From: Olleya sediminilitoris
GTDB lineage: Bacteria > Bacteroidota > Bacteroidia > Flavobacteriales > Flavobacteriaceae
Assembly (NCBI RefSeq): GCF_016785945.1
Contig: NZ_JAEMEF010000005.1
Coordinates: forward strand, 1-64,000
Direction: 5' to 3'
Length of the DNA: 64,000 bases
The translations under genes and the position numbers were made by a program. Positions 24,386-32,301 of the stretch are shown piece after piece; position 1 is the stretch's first letter, and each line of letters starts with the position of its first letter. Under the pieces are notes generated by a model that was not told where the DNA came from, made no database searches, and worked only from the letters and a program-made list of their open reading frames with translations.

Positions 24386-24859
24386 TTGAGTTATTTTGTT
24401 TTTATAGCAGAAGTTTTAATGAATATCTATTTGTTTTTTTTAGATTTTAAATTCTGGAAAAAGAAAAGAGCACAACGTAGATATGAAAAGGAAAACAGAT
24501 TGCCTAAAAAGCGCATGATTTATCCTTCAGATAAAATCCATTTAAAAGTTTTGGTCCTTTTCATTATTTTAATAGTTCCTATTTCTATCATAATATCCTT
24601 ACTAAATATTAATGATTATGATCTAACAGAAAAGCGAATAGATAAAATTCAAGAGTTATTAACTGCCGAAAAAAAAGCATTCACAATATATCCTAAAGAA
24701 TTAAAAACTATAATTAGAAATCACCCATTTCGTAAAAACTTAACAAAAGACCAATGGAATAATCTATTTTATTATTCTACCTCAGATGATGGTTTAACTT
24801 ACAAGTTAGTTTCAAAAGGTCCAGATGGTATTTTAAACACTAAAGATGATATTAAATAA
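24386..24859 (+). CDS. Two-TM protein with pseudopilin-like C terminus
   Basis: I keep the TTG start at 24386, because it completes the first hydrophobic helix (YFVFIAEVLMNIYLFFLDF) followed by a basic KKKRAQRR stop; the next ATG (24419) would cut it in half. A second TM helix lies at about 52-73 (VLVLFIILIVPISIIISLL). The soluble end has a Y-K-L-V-S-K-G-P-D-G-I-L pattern and ends TKDDIK, like the C-terminal Ca-binding tail of type II pseudopilin G. No pilin signal is present. 157 residues; overlaps the next gene by 14 bp. Function unknown. Confidence 0.65.
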   Translation: MSYFVFIAEVLMNIYLFFLDFKFWKKKRAQRRYEKENRLPKKRMIYPSDKIHLKVLVLFIILIVPISIIISLLNINDYDLTEKRIDKIQELLTAEKKAFTIYPKELKTIIRNHPFRKNLTKDQWNNLFYYSTSDDGLTYKLVSKGPDGILNTKDDIK

Positions 24860-25442
24860 ACTTTTATGTGTGATTATAATGTCAATCGTTTTTTTTCAAT
24901 GTAAAAAAGAAAAACAATTGATTGTCAATGCTACGCAACAAATTGTTGAAAAGGAGAGTGTTAAATTAGATACTTTAAAACTTACAAAGGGTTATGGTTT
25001 TCCTGTAGGTAAACCAGATGCTAAACGTTATTATAATGCGCAAAAATTTCAAGAAAACAATCATTTAGGTGATGATTGGAACGGAGTAGGAGGTGGTAAT
25101 ACAGATTTAGGAGATCCAATTTATGCTATAGCTAACGGTTATGTTTCTTTTGCTAAAGATGTCAAAGGTGGTTGGGGAAATATTATTAGGATTATACATC
25201 ATAATCCTGATGCTACCAAAGTAGAATCTTTGTATGCGCATTGTCAAAAATTATTAGTAAACAAAGGAGATTATGTTACCAAAGGAACTAAAATAGCAAC
25301 TATAGGTACAGCTGATGGTGCATATTTGGCTCATCTTCATTTTGAAATTAGAGATCAAATTAATTTGCCAATTGGTCCTGGATATTCCAGCGATATAAAA
25401 GGGTATTTAAATCCAACAAAGTATATCAATAATAATAGATAA
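24846..25442 (+). CDS. M23 (LytM) family peptidase, likely lipoprotein
   Basis: A 198-residue exported protein. The signal ends at VFFQC (Cys19), a plausible though atypical lipobox. The M23 domain has the zinc ligands in NHLGDDWN (His, Asp) and HLHFEIR (His), and the catalytic His in YAHCQKL. M23 enzymes cut peptidoglycan cross-links or act as regulators when inactive; all key residues are present, so it is probably active. Its start lies within the preceding gene, so translation is coupled. Confidence 0.87.
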   Translation: MILNKLLCVIIMSIVFFQCKKEKQLIVNATQQIVEKESVKLDTLKLTKGYGFPVGKPDAKRYYNAQKFQENNHLGDDWNGVGGGNTDLGDPIYAIANGYVSFAKDVKGGWGNIIRIIHHNPDATKVESLYAHCQKLLVNKGDYVTKGTKIATIGTADGAYLAHLHFEIRDQINLPIGPGYSSDIKGYLNPTKYINNNR

Positions 25443-25443
25443 A

Positions 25444-26013
25444 ATGAAAACATTATCAGTCTTACTCCTTTACTTAACAACAACAATTATGATATCTCAA
25501 ACTAAAACAAATTTACCGTATTTTGAGTTGCCAGAAGCATCAAAAAACTTTACAGCAGGCACTGTTGCAGCAAGACAAATAGATGCGTTGGGTTTTAGGT
25601 TTTATCATGCTACGGATGGATTGACTCAACAAGATTTAGAATTTAAACCAGATGATGATGCTAAAACTTCAAGTGAAACCATTAAACATATTTATGAGCT
25701 TTCAAAAATAGTTTTAAACTCTACTTTAAAGCAAGATAATATCAAATCTCAAACTGTTCTTGATTTTAAGCAATTACGTACACAAACTTTGCTTAATTTA
25801 AAGCAAGCAGCAGATATTTTAAGATCAAGCGATGATATTTCTCAATACGTTATAATATTTGGGGATAATACAATTCCTTTTTGGAATAATATTAATGGTC
25901 CAATATCAGATTCTATTTGGCACTGTGGTCAAATTGCTTCTTTTAGACGCATGTCAGGTAATCCAATTAATCCAAAACTTAACCACTTTACTGGAACAGT
26001 AAAAAAAGACTAA
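25444..26013 (+). CDS. Exported DinB-like protein
   Basis: A 189-residue protein with an N-terminal hydrophobic signal (about 1-19, ending MISQT). The body resembles the DinB four-helix fold, with putative metal His residues in SETIKHIYELS and SIWHCGQIASFRR, the latter typical of the last DinB helix. DinB-like proteins include metal-dependent thiol transferases, but most are uncharacterised, and an exported version is a little unusual. Starts 1 bp after the M23 gene stop; same operon. Confidence 0.72.
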   Translation: MKTLSVLLLYLTTTIMISQTKTNLPYFELPEASKNFTAGTVAARQIDALGFRFYHATDGLTQQDLEFKPDDDAKTSSETIKHIYELSKIVLNSTLKQDNIKSQTVLDFKQLRTQTLLNLKQAADILRSSDDISQYVIIFGDNTIPFWNNINGPISDSIWHCGQIASFRRMSGNPINPKLNHFTGTVKKD

Positions 26014-26016
26014 ATT

Positions 26017-26394
26017 ATGAGTAACGCTATAATGCATCAAATTCATCCAGTATTGCCAGTCCAAAATGTTTTGGCAGCTTTATTTTTTTACACTCAAAAA
26101 TTAGGTTTTGAAATAGCTTTTGCAGACGACCCAAAAGATCCAAAATATGCTGGTGTTAAACGTGATCATATAGAAATTCATTTACAATGGCACGACGAAA
26201 AAGAATGGGATTTTAATGCAGATAGACCTATGTTACGGATTGTGACACAGAATGTAGATTACCTATATCAGGAATATAATTTTAAAAGAGTATTTAACGA
26301 AAAAACTGTAGTAAAAAGTACAGATTGGGGAACTAAAGAGCTTTCTTTTTATGATTTATTTAAAAACGGATTAACGTTTTACCAAAATATTTAG
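26017..26394 (+). CDS. VOC superfamily (glyoxalase/bleomycin-resistance-like) protein
   Basis: A 125-residue single-domain protein of the vicinal-oxygen-chelate fold: HPVLPVQNVLAALFFYTQKLGFEI, an HIEIHLQWH strand, and LSFYDLFKNGLTFYQ at the end. The family includes glyoxalase I, dioxygenases and antibiotic-binding proteins. The sequence most resembles the small bleomycin-resistance-like group, but the ligand cannot be inferred. The stop TAG overlaps the convergent response-regulator stop (TTAG at 26391-26394). Confidence 0.8.
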   Translation: MSNAIMHQIHPVLPVQNVLAALFFYTQKLGFEIAFADDPKDPKYAGVKRDHIEIHLQWHDEKEWDFNADRPMLRIVTQNVDYLYQEYNFKRVFNEKTVVKSTDWGTKELSFYDLFKNGLTFYQNI

Positions 26395-26789
26395 TTTTTC
26401 TGATTAACTAATTTGTTTAAACTATCTAAAGTCAATGGTTTTTCAACATATTCGGTAATCATATCATAGGTTTTTGATTTTTTTTTGTCTTTTTCATCAA
26501 TAGAAGAACTAGTCATGTATAAAGGCGAGCTAATGTCTAAACTAATGTTTTTACAAGCATCTAAAAACTGCCATCCATCCATGATAGGCATATTTATATC
26601 TAATAAAATAAGATCCGGAAATGTAGATTTATTTTTATGTAAATTAGTCAATCCATCCAAAGCTTCTTTTCCATTTTTGAAAATTAAAAATTGCTCAGAA
26701 AAGGCATTCATTTTCATTAGCTTTTTAACAGCAAACGTATAAATTAGATCATCATCAATTATACAAACAAGATTGATAGTGTTATTCAT
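26391..26789 (-). CDS. Single-domain response regulator
   Basis: A 132-residue receiver-only protein. I use the ATG at 26789 (MNNTINLVCIIDDD); an upstream ATG lies inside the kinase gene in another frame. Acidic pocket DDD near 11-13, phospho-acceptor in LILLDINMPIMDGW, conserved Thr/Ser in TSSS and Lys in VEKPLT. With no output domain it probably passes phosphate on or binds a partner protein. Overlaps the upstream kinase gene by 8 bp: a cognate pair. Confidence 0.9.
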   Translation of the reverse strand: MNNTINLVCIIDDDLIYTFAVKKLMKMNAFSEQFLIFKNGKEALDGLTNLHKNKSTFPDLILLDINMPIMDGWQFLDACKNISLDISSPLYMTSSSIDEKDKKKSKTYDMITEYVEKPLTLDSLNKLVNQKN

Positions 26790-28281
26790 AATCAAATAAA
26801 ATGCTAAATTTTGTGCCAATATCAACAGTACTTTCTACTTCAACAGATCCACCTATAGCTTCTATTTGATTTTTAGTTATAAATAACCCTAGACCACGTG
26901 CTTCCTTATGTTTATGAAACATATTATACATCCCAAACAATTTATCTCCATATTTGTCAAGGTCAATACCTAATCCATTATCTTTAATTGTAAGTATAAC
27001 TTTATTATCTTTTCTAATTGCTTCAATGTTAATTATTGGATTAATATCTGGTTTCCTGTATTTAATAGCATTAGTTAAAAAGTTAATTAATATACTATCA
27101 ATGTAAGCTGGTATCCCTTTTATTGTAGTTTTTGGGTTGATTTTGACATTGATGGTTGCATGATTTTTAATTGAAAGTGCTTTAATGCTATTTAGTGCAT
27201 TATCTGTGTATTTAGATAAATTGATAGCTTCTAACGCTTTATTTTCATAGTTGTTATAAATAGCAACTTCATTTAAATTAAGGATAGTTTCATTCAAGTT
27301 TTCTACAGCCTTTTCTATTAACGGAAAGTATTCGTTAGTTGTAAAATTTGGATATTCTTCTTTTTTCAACTTAAGTAGCATGTCTAAATTTCCTCCGTGA
27401 GACCTTAAGTTATGGGATACGATGTGTGCAAAGTTTAATAATCTATCGTTTTGTTTAGAGCTAACGTCAAGTAATTCGGATATTTTATTTTTACTATCTT
27501 TTATTTCAGAAACATTATTAATGTTTGCTATAAAATGTTCTGGTATACCCTTGTAATCTCTAACTATTGTTAAAGATAGTATGCAATGTACGTCAAAACC
27601 TTCTTTATGCAGGTATCTTTTTTCTGTTTGGAAATTGTCTATATCTCCAGATAGCATAAGTTTTAACTCCTTTTGCCCAATTAAACGGTCTTCAGGATGT
27701 GTCAATTGCAAATAAGTAGACTTTAAAAACTCTGTTTCTGTGTAACCTAGCATTTTACAAATACCAGGATTAATTTTTTTCCAATTACCATTTAAATCTA
27801 ATACAGCAATACCTGTTATGGAGTGGTTGAATAAGGTGCGTAGTTGTTTTTCTTTTAAAGCTGTAGCATTGGCTTTAACAGTTTTGTCATGAATATCTTG
27901 AAAAACACCTCTAATAGCAATACAAGTGTCATTTTCAAATTTTGGATAGCCAATTGCTCTTACCCATTTTTCTTTTCCTGAAGGTGTAATAATAATAAAC
28001 TCGTCGTCAAAACTGTTCCTTGATTCAAGAGATTGATTAAGTAATAATGTAATCTTATTTCTATTTATACCTTCTTTATAGAAATTTATAGCTGTATTAA
28101 CATCAGGAATATAATCTTGTGGTACTTCATGAATTTTTTTTGTTACAGAACTCCATTTAAGATTGTTAGACATTAAATCTAATTCCCAAGAGCCAATTGC
28201 CAATGAATTTTCAATGAGATTTAAAAAATCATCATCATGAATTTCGTTTGAAATAATTTGGTGAGAATTATTTGGAGTCAT
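26782..28281 (-). CDS. PAS-domain sensor histidine kinase
   Basis: A 499-residue soluble kinase with no TM helix. Two PAS domains (about 15-135 and 145-265; GIAVLDLNGNWKKINPGICKMLGY) are followed by a coiled coil and the H-box FAHIVSHNLRSH. The ATPase domain has the N-box LTNAIKYR, G1 DNGLGID and G2 RGLGLFITK. The SHNLRSH type of H-box is common in Bacteroidota. It senses a cytoplasmic signal and phosphorylates the response regulator encoded by the overlapping next gene. Confidence 0.9.
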   Translation of the reverse strand: MTPNNSHQIISNEIHDDDFLNLIENSLAIGSWELDLMSNNLKWSSVTKKIHEVPQDYIPDVNTAINFYKEGINRNKITLLLNQSLESRNSFDDEFIIITPSGKEKWVRAIGYPKFENDTCIAIRGVFQDIHDKTVKANATALKEKQLRTLFNHSITGIAVLDLNGNWKKINPGICKMLGYTETEFLKSTYLQLTHPEDRLIGQKELKLMLSGDIDNFQTEKRYLHKEGFDVHCILSLTIVRDYKGIPEHFIANINNVSEIKDSKNKISELLDVSSKQNDRLLNFAHIVSHNLRSHGGNLDMLLKLKKEEYPNFTTNEYFPLIEKAVENLNETILNLNEVAIYNNYENKALEAINLSKYTDNALNSIKALSIKNHATINVKINPKTTIKGIPAYIDSILINFLTNAIKYRKPDINPIINIEAIRKDNKVILTIKDNGLGIDLDKYGDKLFGMYNMFHKHKEARGLGLFITKNQIEAIGGSVEVESTVDIGTKFSILFDYE

Positions 28282-28467
28282 ATATTATTAATTTAAGGAC
28301 ACCCAAAAGATAACTTTAAAATAATTTTAATTTTTGGATGCTCTAATGTAATATATTTTTTCGACAAAAAGCTTCTTTTTCCGGTTAAAATACAAATTTG
28401 CTTTATTGATAAGTTTCTTTTTTTTTCAATACTAAAATTTAACCGAATTTTTATTTTCGTATTTAAA

Positions 28468-28500
28468 CTAATAAAACACTGTTATATAGTGTTTTATTAG
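28468..28500. terminator. Perfect 13-bp hairpin downstream of lysA
   Basis: CTAATAAAACACT/AGTGTTTTATTAG with loop GTTATAT. It lies 11 bp past the lysA stop, so it is likely its terminator, though the T-run is poor on the lysA strand and good (TTGTTTTTTTT) on the other. Confidence 0.6.
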
Positions 28501-28510
28501 TTGTTTTTTT

Positions 28511-29749
28511 TTATTTTGTAACAAGTTTTTTCTTGTCTTTAGGAGTTAATTCAATTTCTACTTGATTATTAATTATATCCTCAAAAGTTTCTCGTTTTCT
28601 AATCAAATGCGCTTGACCATTATAAACCAAGACTTCTGCAGGTCTGTATCTAGAATTATAATTACTAGCCATAGAGTAGCAATAGGCTCCAGCATTACTA
28701 AAAGCTAAAATGTCACCTTCATTAATTTCGGTAATACGTCTATTATTAGCAAAAGTATCTGTTTCGCAAATGTAACCAACAACACTATAAAAACGTTCTC
28801 TACCTTCTGGATTAGAAATGTTTCTAATCTCATGCTGTGATCCATAAAGCATTGGTCTAATTAAATGATTAAAACCACTATCTACTTGTGCAAAAACAGT
28901 TGAAGTTGTTTGTTTAACTGCGTTTACGTTAACTAAAAATTGGCCAGCTTCACTAACTAAAAATTTTCCAGGTTCAAATGCTAAGGTTAGTGGTTTACCA
29001 TATTCTTTACAAAACTCATTAAAACGTTGACTTAATTTTTGTCCTAATTCTTCAATATTAGTTTCAATATCACCAGTTTTATAAGGTACTTTAAATCCAG
29101 AACCAAAATCTATAAATTGTAAATTTTTAAAGTTTTTAGCTGTTTCAAATAAAATCTCGCTAGCATATAAAAACACATCAATATCTAAAATATCACTACC
29201 TGTATGCATGTGGATACCGTTAATATTCATTTTAGTATTTTCAACAATCCTTAAGATGTGTGGTATTTGATGTATCGAAATTCCAAATTTACTATCAATA
29301 TGTCCAACAGATATATTTGTGTTACCTCCAGCCATTACATGTGGATTTATTCTAATACAAACAGGTGTTTCTGGATGTTTAGTTCCAAACTGTTCTAATA
29401 TTGATAAATTGTCAATATTAATTTGACAACCTAACTTAGCAACTGTTTCAATTTCTAATAAAGACACACCATTTGGTGTGAAAATAATATCCTTTGCTTT
29501 GTAGCCAGCAGCTAAACCTAAATGTACTTCTTGTATAGAAACAGTGTCAAGTCCTGCACCTAATTGTTTCATAAACTTTAAAACAGAAATATTAGATAAC
29601 GCTTTAACAGCATAGTTAATTTTTAATTGTTTAACAGTGTTAAAAGCAGAAGTCAAACGTTTATATTGTGCTTCAATAATATTAGCGTCATAAACGTATA
29701 CTGGACTTCCAAAGTCTTTAGCTATTTCTAGTAATTGGCTGTTTTGCAT
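28511..29749 (-). CDS. lysA: Diaminopimelate decarboxylase
   Basis: A 412-residue PLP enzyme, last step of lysine synthesis (meso-DAP to lysine). The Lys that binds PLP is in NYAVKALSN near residue 49. Other signatures are the GxDxVS turn (GAGLDTVS), HTGSDILD, the phosphate-binding GSGFKVPY, FEPGKFLVS, CYICETDTF-like (GYICETDTF) and NAGAYCYSMASNYNSR. I prefer the ATG at 29749 (MQNSQ) to the one at 29767 because homologs begin near there. dapD of the same pathway lies at the end of the window but is unlinked. Confidence 0.93.
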   Translation of the reverse strand: MQNSQLLEIAKDFGSPVYVYDANIIEAQYKRLTSAFNTVKQLKINYAVKALSNISVLKFMKQLGAGLDTVSIQEVHLGLAAGYKAKDIIFTPNGVSLLEIETVAKLGCQINIDNLSILEQFGTKHPETPVCIRINPHVMAGGNTNISVGHIDSKFGISIHQIPHILRIVENTKMNINGIHMHTGSDILDIDVFLYASEILFETAKNFKNLQFIDFGSGFKVPYKTGDIETNIEELGQKLSQRFNEFCKEYGKPLTLAFEPGKFLVSEAGQFLVNVNAVKQTTSTVFAQVDSGFNHLIRPMLYGSQHEIRNISNPEGRERFYSVVGYICETDTFANNRRITEINEGDILAFSNAGAYCYSMASNYNSRYRPAEVLVYNGQAHLIRKRETFEDIINNQVEIELTPKDKKKLVTK

Positions 29750-29913
29750 GTTGTAATTTTTTGTCAAAGTTATTTTTTTAGAACAAAAAAAAAATTAAAA
29801 CAATAAGATATTACACATTTGTAACATATTGTTAATTATTTAACAAATTAGAAATTATTTAAATTGTTGGTTTTTTTCATAATTAAATATTAGGGTAAGT
29901 TAAAGTGATTATT

Positions 29914-29921
29914 TACTTTTG
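29914..29921 (+). promoter_or_regulatory. -7 box for sucC
   Basis: TACTTTTG fits TAnnTTTG, 27 bp before the sucC ATG. Confidence 0.5.
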
Positions 29922-29948
29922 TAACTCTAAAATTTTACTCTAAACAAG

Positions 29949-31139
29949 ATGAATTTACACGAATATCAAGGAAAAGAATTATTAAGCAGCTTTGGCGTAC
30001 GTATCCAACGTGGTATTGTTGCTCAAAATGCTGACGAAGCAGTAGCTGCAGCAAAAAAACTAACTGAAGATACAGGAACAGGATGGCACGTTATTAAAGC
30101 GCAAGTTCATGCTGGTGGACGTGGTAAAGGTGGAGGAGTTAAGTTAGCCAAAAATTTAGATGAAGTTAAAGATATAGCTGGTCAAATTATTGGTATGGAC
30201 TTAGTAACACCTCAAACATCTGCAGAAGGTAAGCGTGTACACCAAGTTTTAGTTTGTGAAGATGTGTATTATCCTGGAGATGAAGAACCAGATGAATTTT
30301 ATATCTCAGTATTATTAAACAGAGGAACTGGTCGTAACATGATTATGTATTCTACAGAAGGTGGAATGGATATTGAAACTGTTGCTGAAGAAACACCACA
30401 TTTAATATTTAATGAAGAAATAGATCCTGCTACAGGAATATTACCTTTTCAAGCAAGACGTATTGCTTTTAACTTAGGTTTATCTGGTTTAGCTTTTAAA
30501 GAAATGACAAAGTTTGTTACTTCTTTATACACTGCTTATGTAAAATCAGATTCTTCTTTATTTGAAATCAATCCTGTATTAAAAACTAGTGATTCTAAAA
30601 TAATGGCTGTAGATGCAAAAGTATCTTTAGATGCAAATGCATTATACAGACATAAAGATTTAGCAGCTTTACGTGATTTACGTGAAGAAAACGCAATCGA
30701 AGTTGAAGCAGGAGAGCAAGGTTTAAACTATGTTGACTTAGACGGAAACGTTGGTTGTATGGTAAATGGAGCGGGATTAGCTATGGCAACAATGGATTTA
30801 ATTAAGCAAGCAGGTGGTGAGCCAGCTAACTTTTTAGATGTAGGTGGTACTGCAGATGCTGCAAGAGTTGAAATAGCATTCGAGCTTATTTTAAGAGATC
30901 CAGCTGTAAAAGCAATTTTAATTAACATTTTTGGAGGTATTGTACGTTGTGATCGTGTCGCTCAAGGTGTTATAGATGCTTACAAAAACATGGGTAACAT
31001 TAATGTACCAATTATTGTACGTTTACAAGGGACTAATGCAGATATAGCTAAAAAATTAATTGATGATTCTGGTTTAGATGTAATGAGTGCAACAGAATTC
31101 CAAGAAGCAGCAGACAAAGTACAAGCAGTATTAGCTTAG
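29949..31139 (+). CDS. sucC: Succinyl-CoA ligase beta subunit
   Basis: A 396-residue ATP-grasp subunit of the TCA-cycle enzyme that makes ATP or GTP from succinyl-CoA. It begins [12 protein letters not shown] as in all SucC proteins. It has the ATP-grasp [14 protein letters not shown], the catalytic-metal FEINP segment, and the C-terminal CoA-ligase signature ([29 protein letters not shown]). Length is normal. sucD is not next to it, which is common in Flavobacteria. It has its own promoter and terminator. Confidence 0.95.
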   Translation: MNLHEYQGKELLSSFGVRIQRGIVAQNADEAVAAAKKLTEDTGTGWHVIKAQVHAGGRGKGGGVKLAKNLDEVKDIAGQIIGMDLVTPQTSAEGKRVHQVLVCEDVYYPGDEEPDEFYISVLLNRGTGRNMIMYSTEGGMDIETVAEETPHLIFNEEIDPATGILPFQARRIAFNLGLSGLAFKEMTKFVTSLYTAYVKSDSSLFEINPVLKTSDSKIMAVDAKVSLDANALYRHKDLAALRDLREENAIEVEAGEQGLNYVDLDGNVGCMVNGAGLAMATMDLIKQAGGEPANFLDVGGTADAARVEIAFELILRDPAVKAILINIFGGIVRCDRVAQGVIDAYKNMGNINVPIIVRLQGTNADIAKKLIDDSGLDVMSATEFQEAADKVQAVLA

Positions 31140-31156
31140 TACATTAACTTATATAT

Positions 31157-31193
31157 AAAAAAAGAGCAACTAAATTAGTTGCTCTTTTTTTTT
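31157..31193. terminator. Bidirectional terminator of sucC, overlapping DUF1456 coding
   Basis: A-run, stem AGAGCAACTAA/TTAGTTGCTCT, run of nine T. The stem carries the last codons and stop of the convergent DUF1456 gene. Confidence 0.88.
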
Positions 31194-31495
31194 GGTTTAG
31201 AATAGGTTTTATTTAAATCTATTTTTTTAGGTTTCGCTTTCGCGGAAACATGGCCTAATGGTTTCTCTCCCTTTTTAGGCATTGGTCCTCTTAGATGGAT
31301 CACTAATCCATTTAAAAAATTACGTAAAATCTGATCTCCACACTCTACATAATTAGGATGGTCCTCTCTTCTAAAAAAAGCACTTAATTCGGTTTTAGAA
31401 ATTCTGAAATCTACTAATTCTAAAATTTCAATAATATCAGTGTCTCTAAAACTATGAGCCACTCTCAGCTTTTTAAAAATATCGTTATTTGTCAT
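31175..31495 (-). CDS. DUF1456 (YehS-like) protein, short form
   Basis: A 106-residue protein. I use the ATG at 31495 (MTNNDIFKKLRVAH), which is where family members start. The pattern KLRVAHSFRDTDIIEILEL and SAFFRREDHPNY matches DUF1456; members such as YehS usually have two such repeats and ~155 residues. Here a second, degenerate one (LRNFLNGLVIHLRG) and a basic Lys/Pro tail follow. Function unknown; the basic tail could bind nucleic acid. The palindrome-like CGCGAAAGCG (31235-31244, reverse strand) encodes part of the tail. Confidence 0.8.
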   Translation of the reverse strand: MTNNDIFKKLRVAHSFRDTDIIEILELVDFRISKTELSAFFRREDHPNYVECGDQILRNFLNGLVIHLRGPMPKKGEKPLGHVSAKAKPKKIDLNKTYSKPKKKSN

Positions 31496-31513
31496 GTTCT
31501 TAATATAAAGCAC

Positions 31514-31899
31514 AAAAGTACAAATTTGAAAATGGTTAACTAATTATAATGAAAACAATAAAAGAAATACAATTTTTTACTTTATAAATCGTTTTTAGAG
31601 TTTAATAAAAAATTAAAACAATTATAAAATTAAATCATTCAATATTAAAGTTAATTAATCTGAAAATAAATATAAAACACTGATAATTATTATTTTAAAA
31701 TATTTAATTATTTAGACAAATAAAAACAAAAAAACGATAAGTATATATAAATATTGATGTTAATAGCTAGTAAAGAAACATGTAATGCGTTAAAAATCAG
31801 TTAAATAACATGTTTTTTTTTCGATGAAATACCAATTTTAAATGATTATTAGATAATAATATTGGTTAACTTTATAATAAATAATAATCCCTTGATATT
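31514..31899. other. AT-rich intergenic region, 386 bp
   Basis: Very AT-rich with long A and T runs. I find no hairpin terminator, tRNA, or open frame. It presumably contains divergent promoters for the DUF1456 gene and the gene at 31900 (TAACTTTA near 31868 is a weak -7 box). Confidence 0.45.
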
Positions 31900-32301
31900 A
31901 TGCGTAATAGAAAAGAAAAATTAAGTCTATTATCAGAGATGATTGCATTTGCAAAAAGCGATGATAGTATTAAAACGGTAGAGTATAATTTTTTGTTAGC
32001 TGTTGCCAAACAATTAGAAATATCAAGAGTCGATTTTGATTATTTAATTAATAATCCAATAAGTAGAATCAATCTTAAATCCCATAGTCAGCGTATTGTA
32101 CAATTCCATAGAATGGTATTATTAATGCACGTTGATAAAGCTAGAACACAAAACGAGCTGGCTAAATTATATAATTATGGTCTTAGAATGGGTTTAAACC
32201 ATAACTCTATTACCAAAGTATTATACTTAATGGAAGGTTTTCCAGATATGATGGTTCCTGCAGATGTATTAATAGATATTTTTAAAGTACAGTATAATTA
32301 A
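31900..32301 (+). CDS. TerB-like helical protein
   Basis: A 133-residue, all-helical cytoplasmic protein. The acidic pattern KLSLLSEMIAFAKSDDSIKTVEYNFLLAVAKQLEI resembles the TerB/DUF533 helical fold (an ...A..Dg.i...E...l pattern). The role is unknown; in other bacteria TerB-fold proteins sit at membranes with stress systems, but no ter genes are nearby. Its TAA (32299-32301) directly abuts the uvrB stop on the other strand (32302), with no bases between. Confidence 0.7.
   Translation: MRNRKEKLSLLSEMIAFAKSDDSIKTVEYNFLLAVAKQLEISRVDFDYLINNPISRINLKSHSQRIVQFHRMVLLMHVDKARTQNELAKLYNYGLRMGLNHNSITKVLYLMEGFPDMMVPADVLIDIFKVQYN

Noticed and set aside
26795-26815. TTGGCAC on the minus strand near the response regulator gene as a sigma-54 site
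   Set aside because: The -12 G is 13, not 12, bp away, and the site lies in the coding end of the kinase gene.
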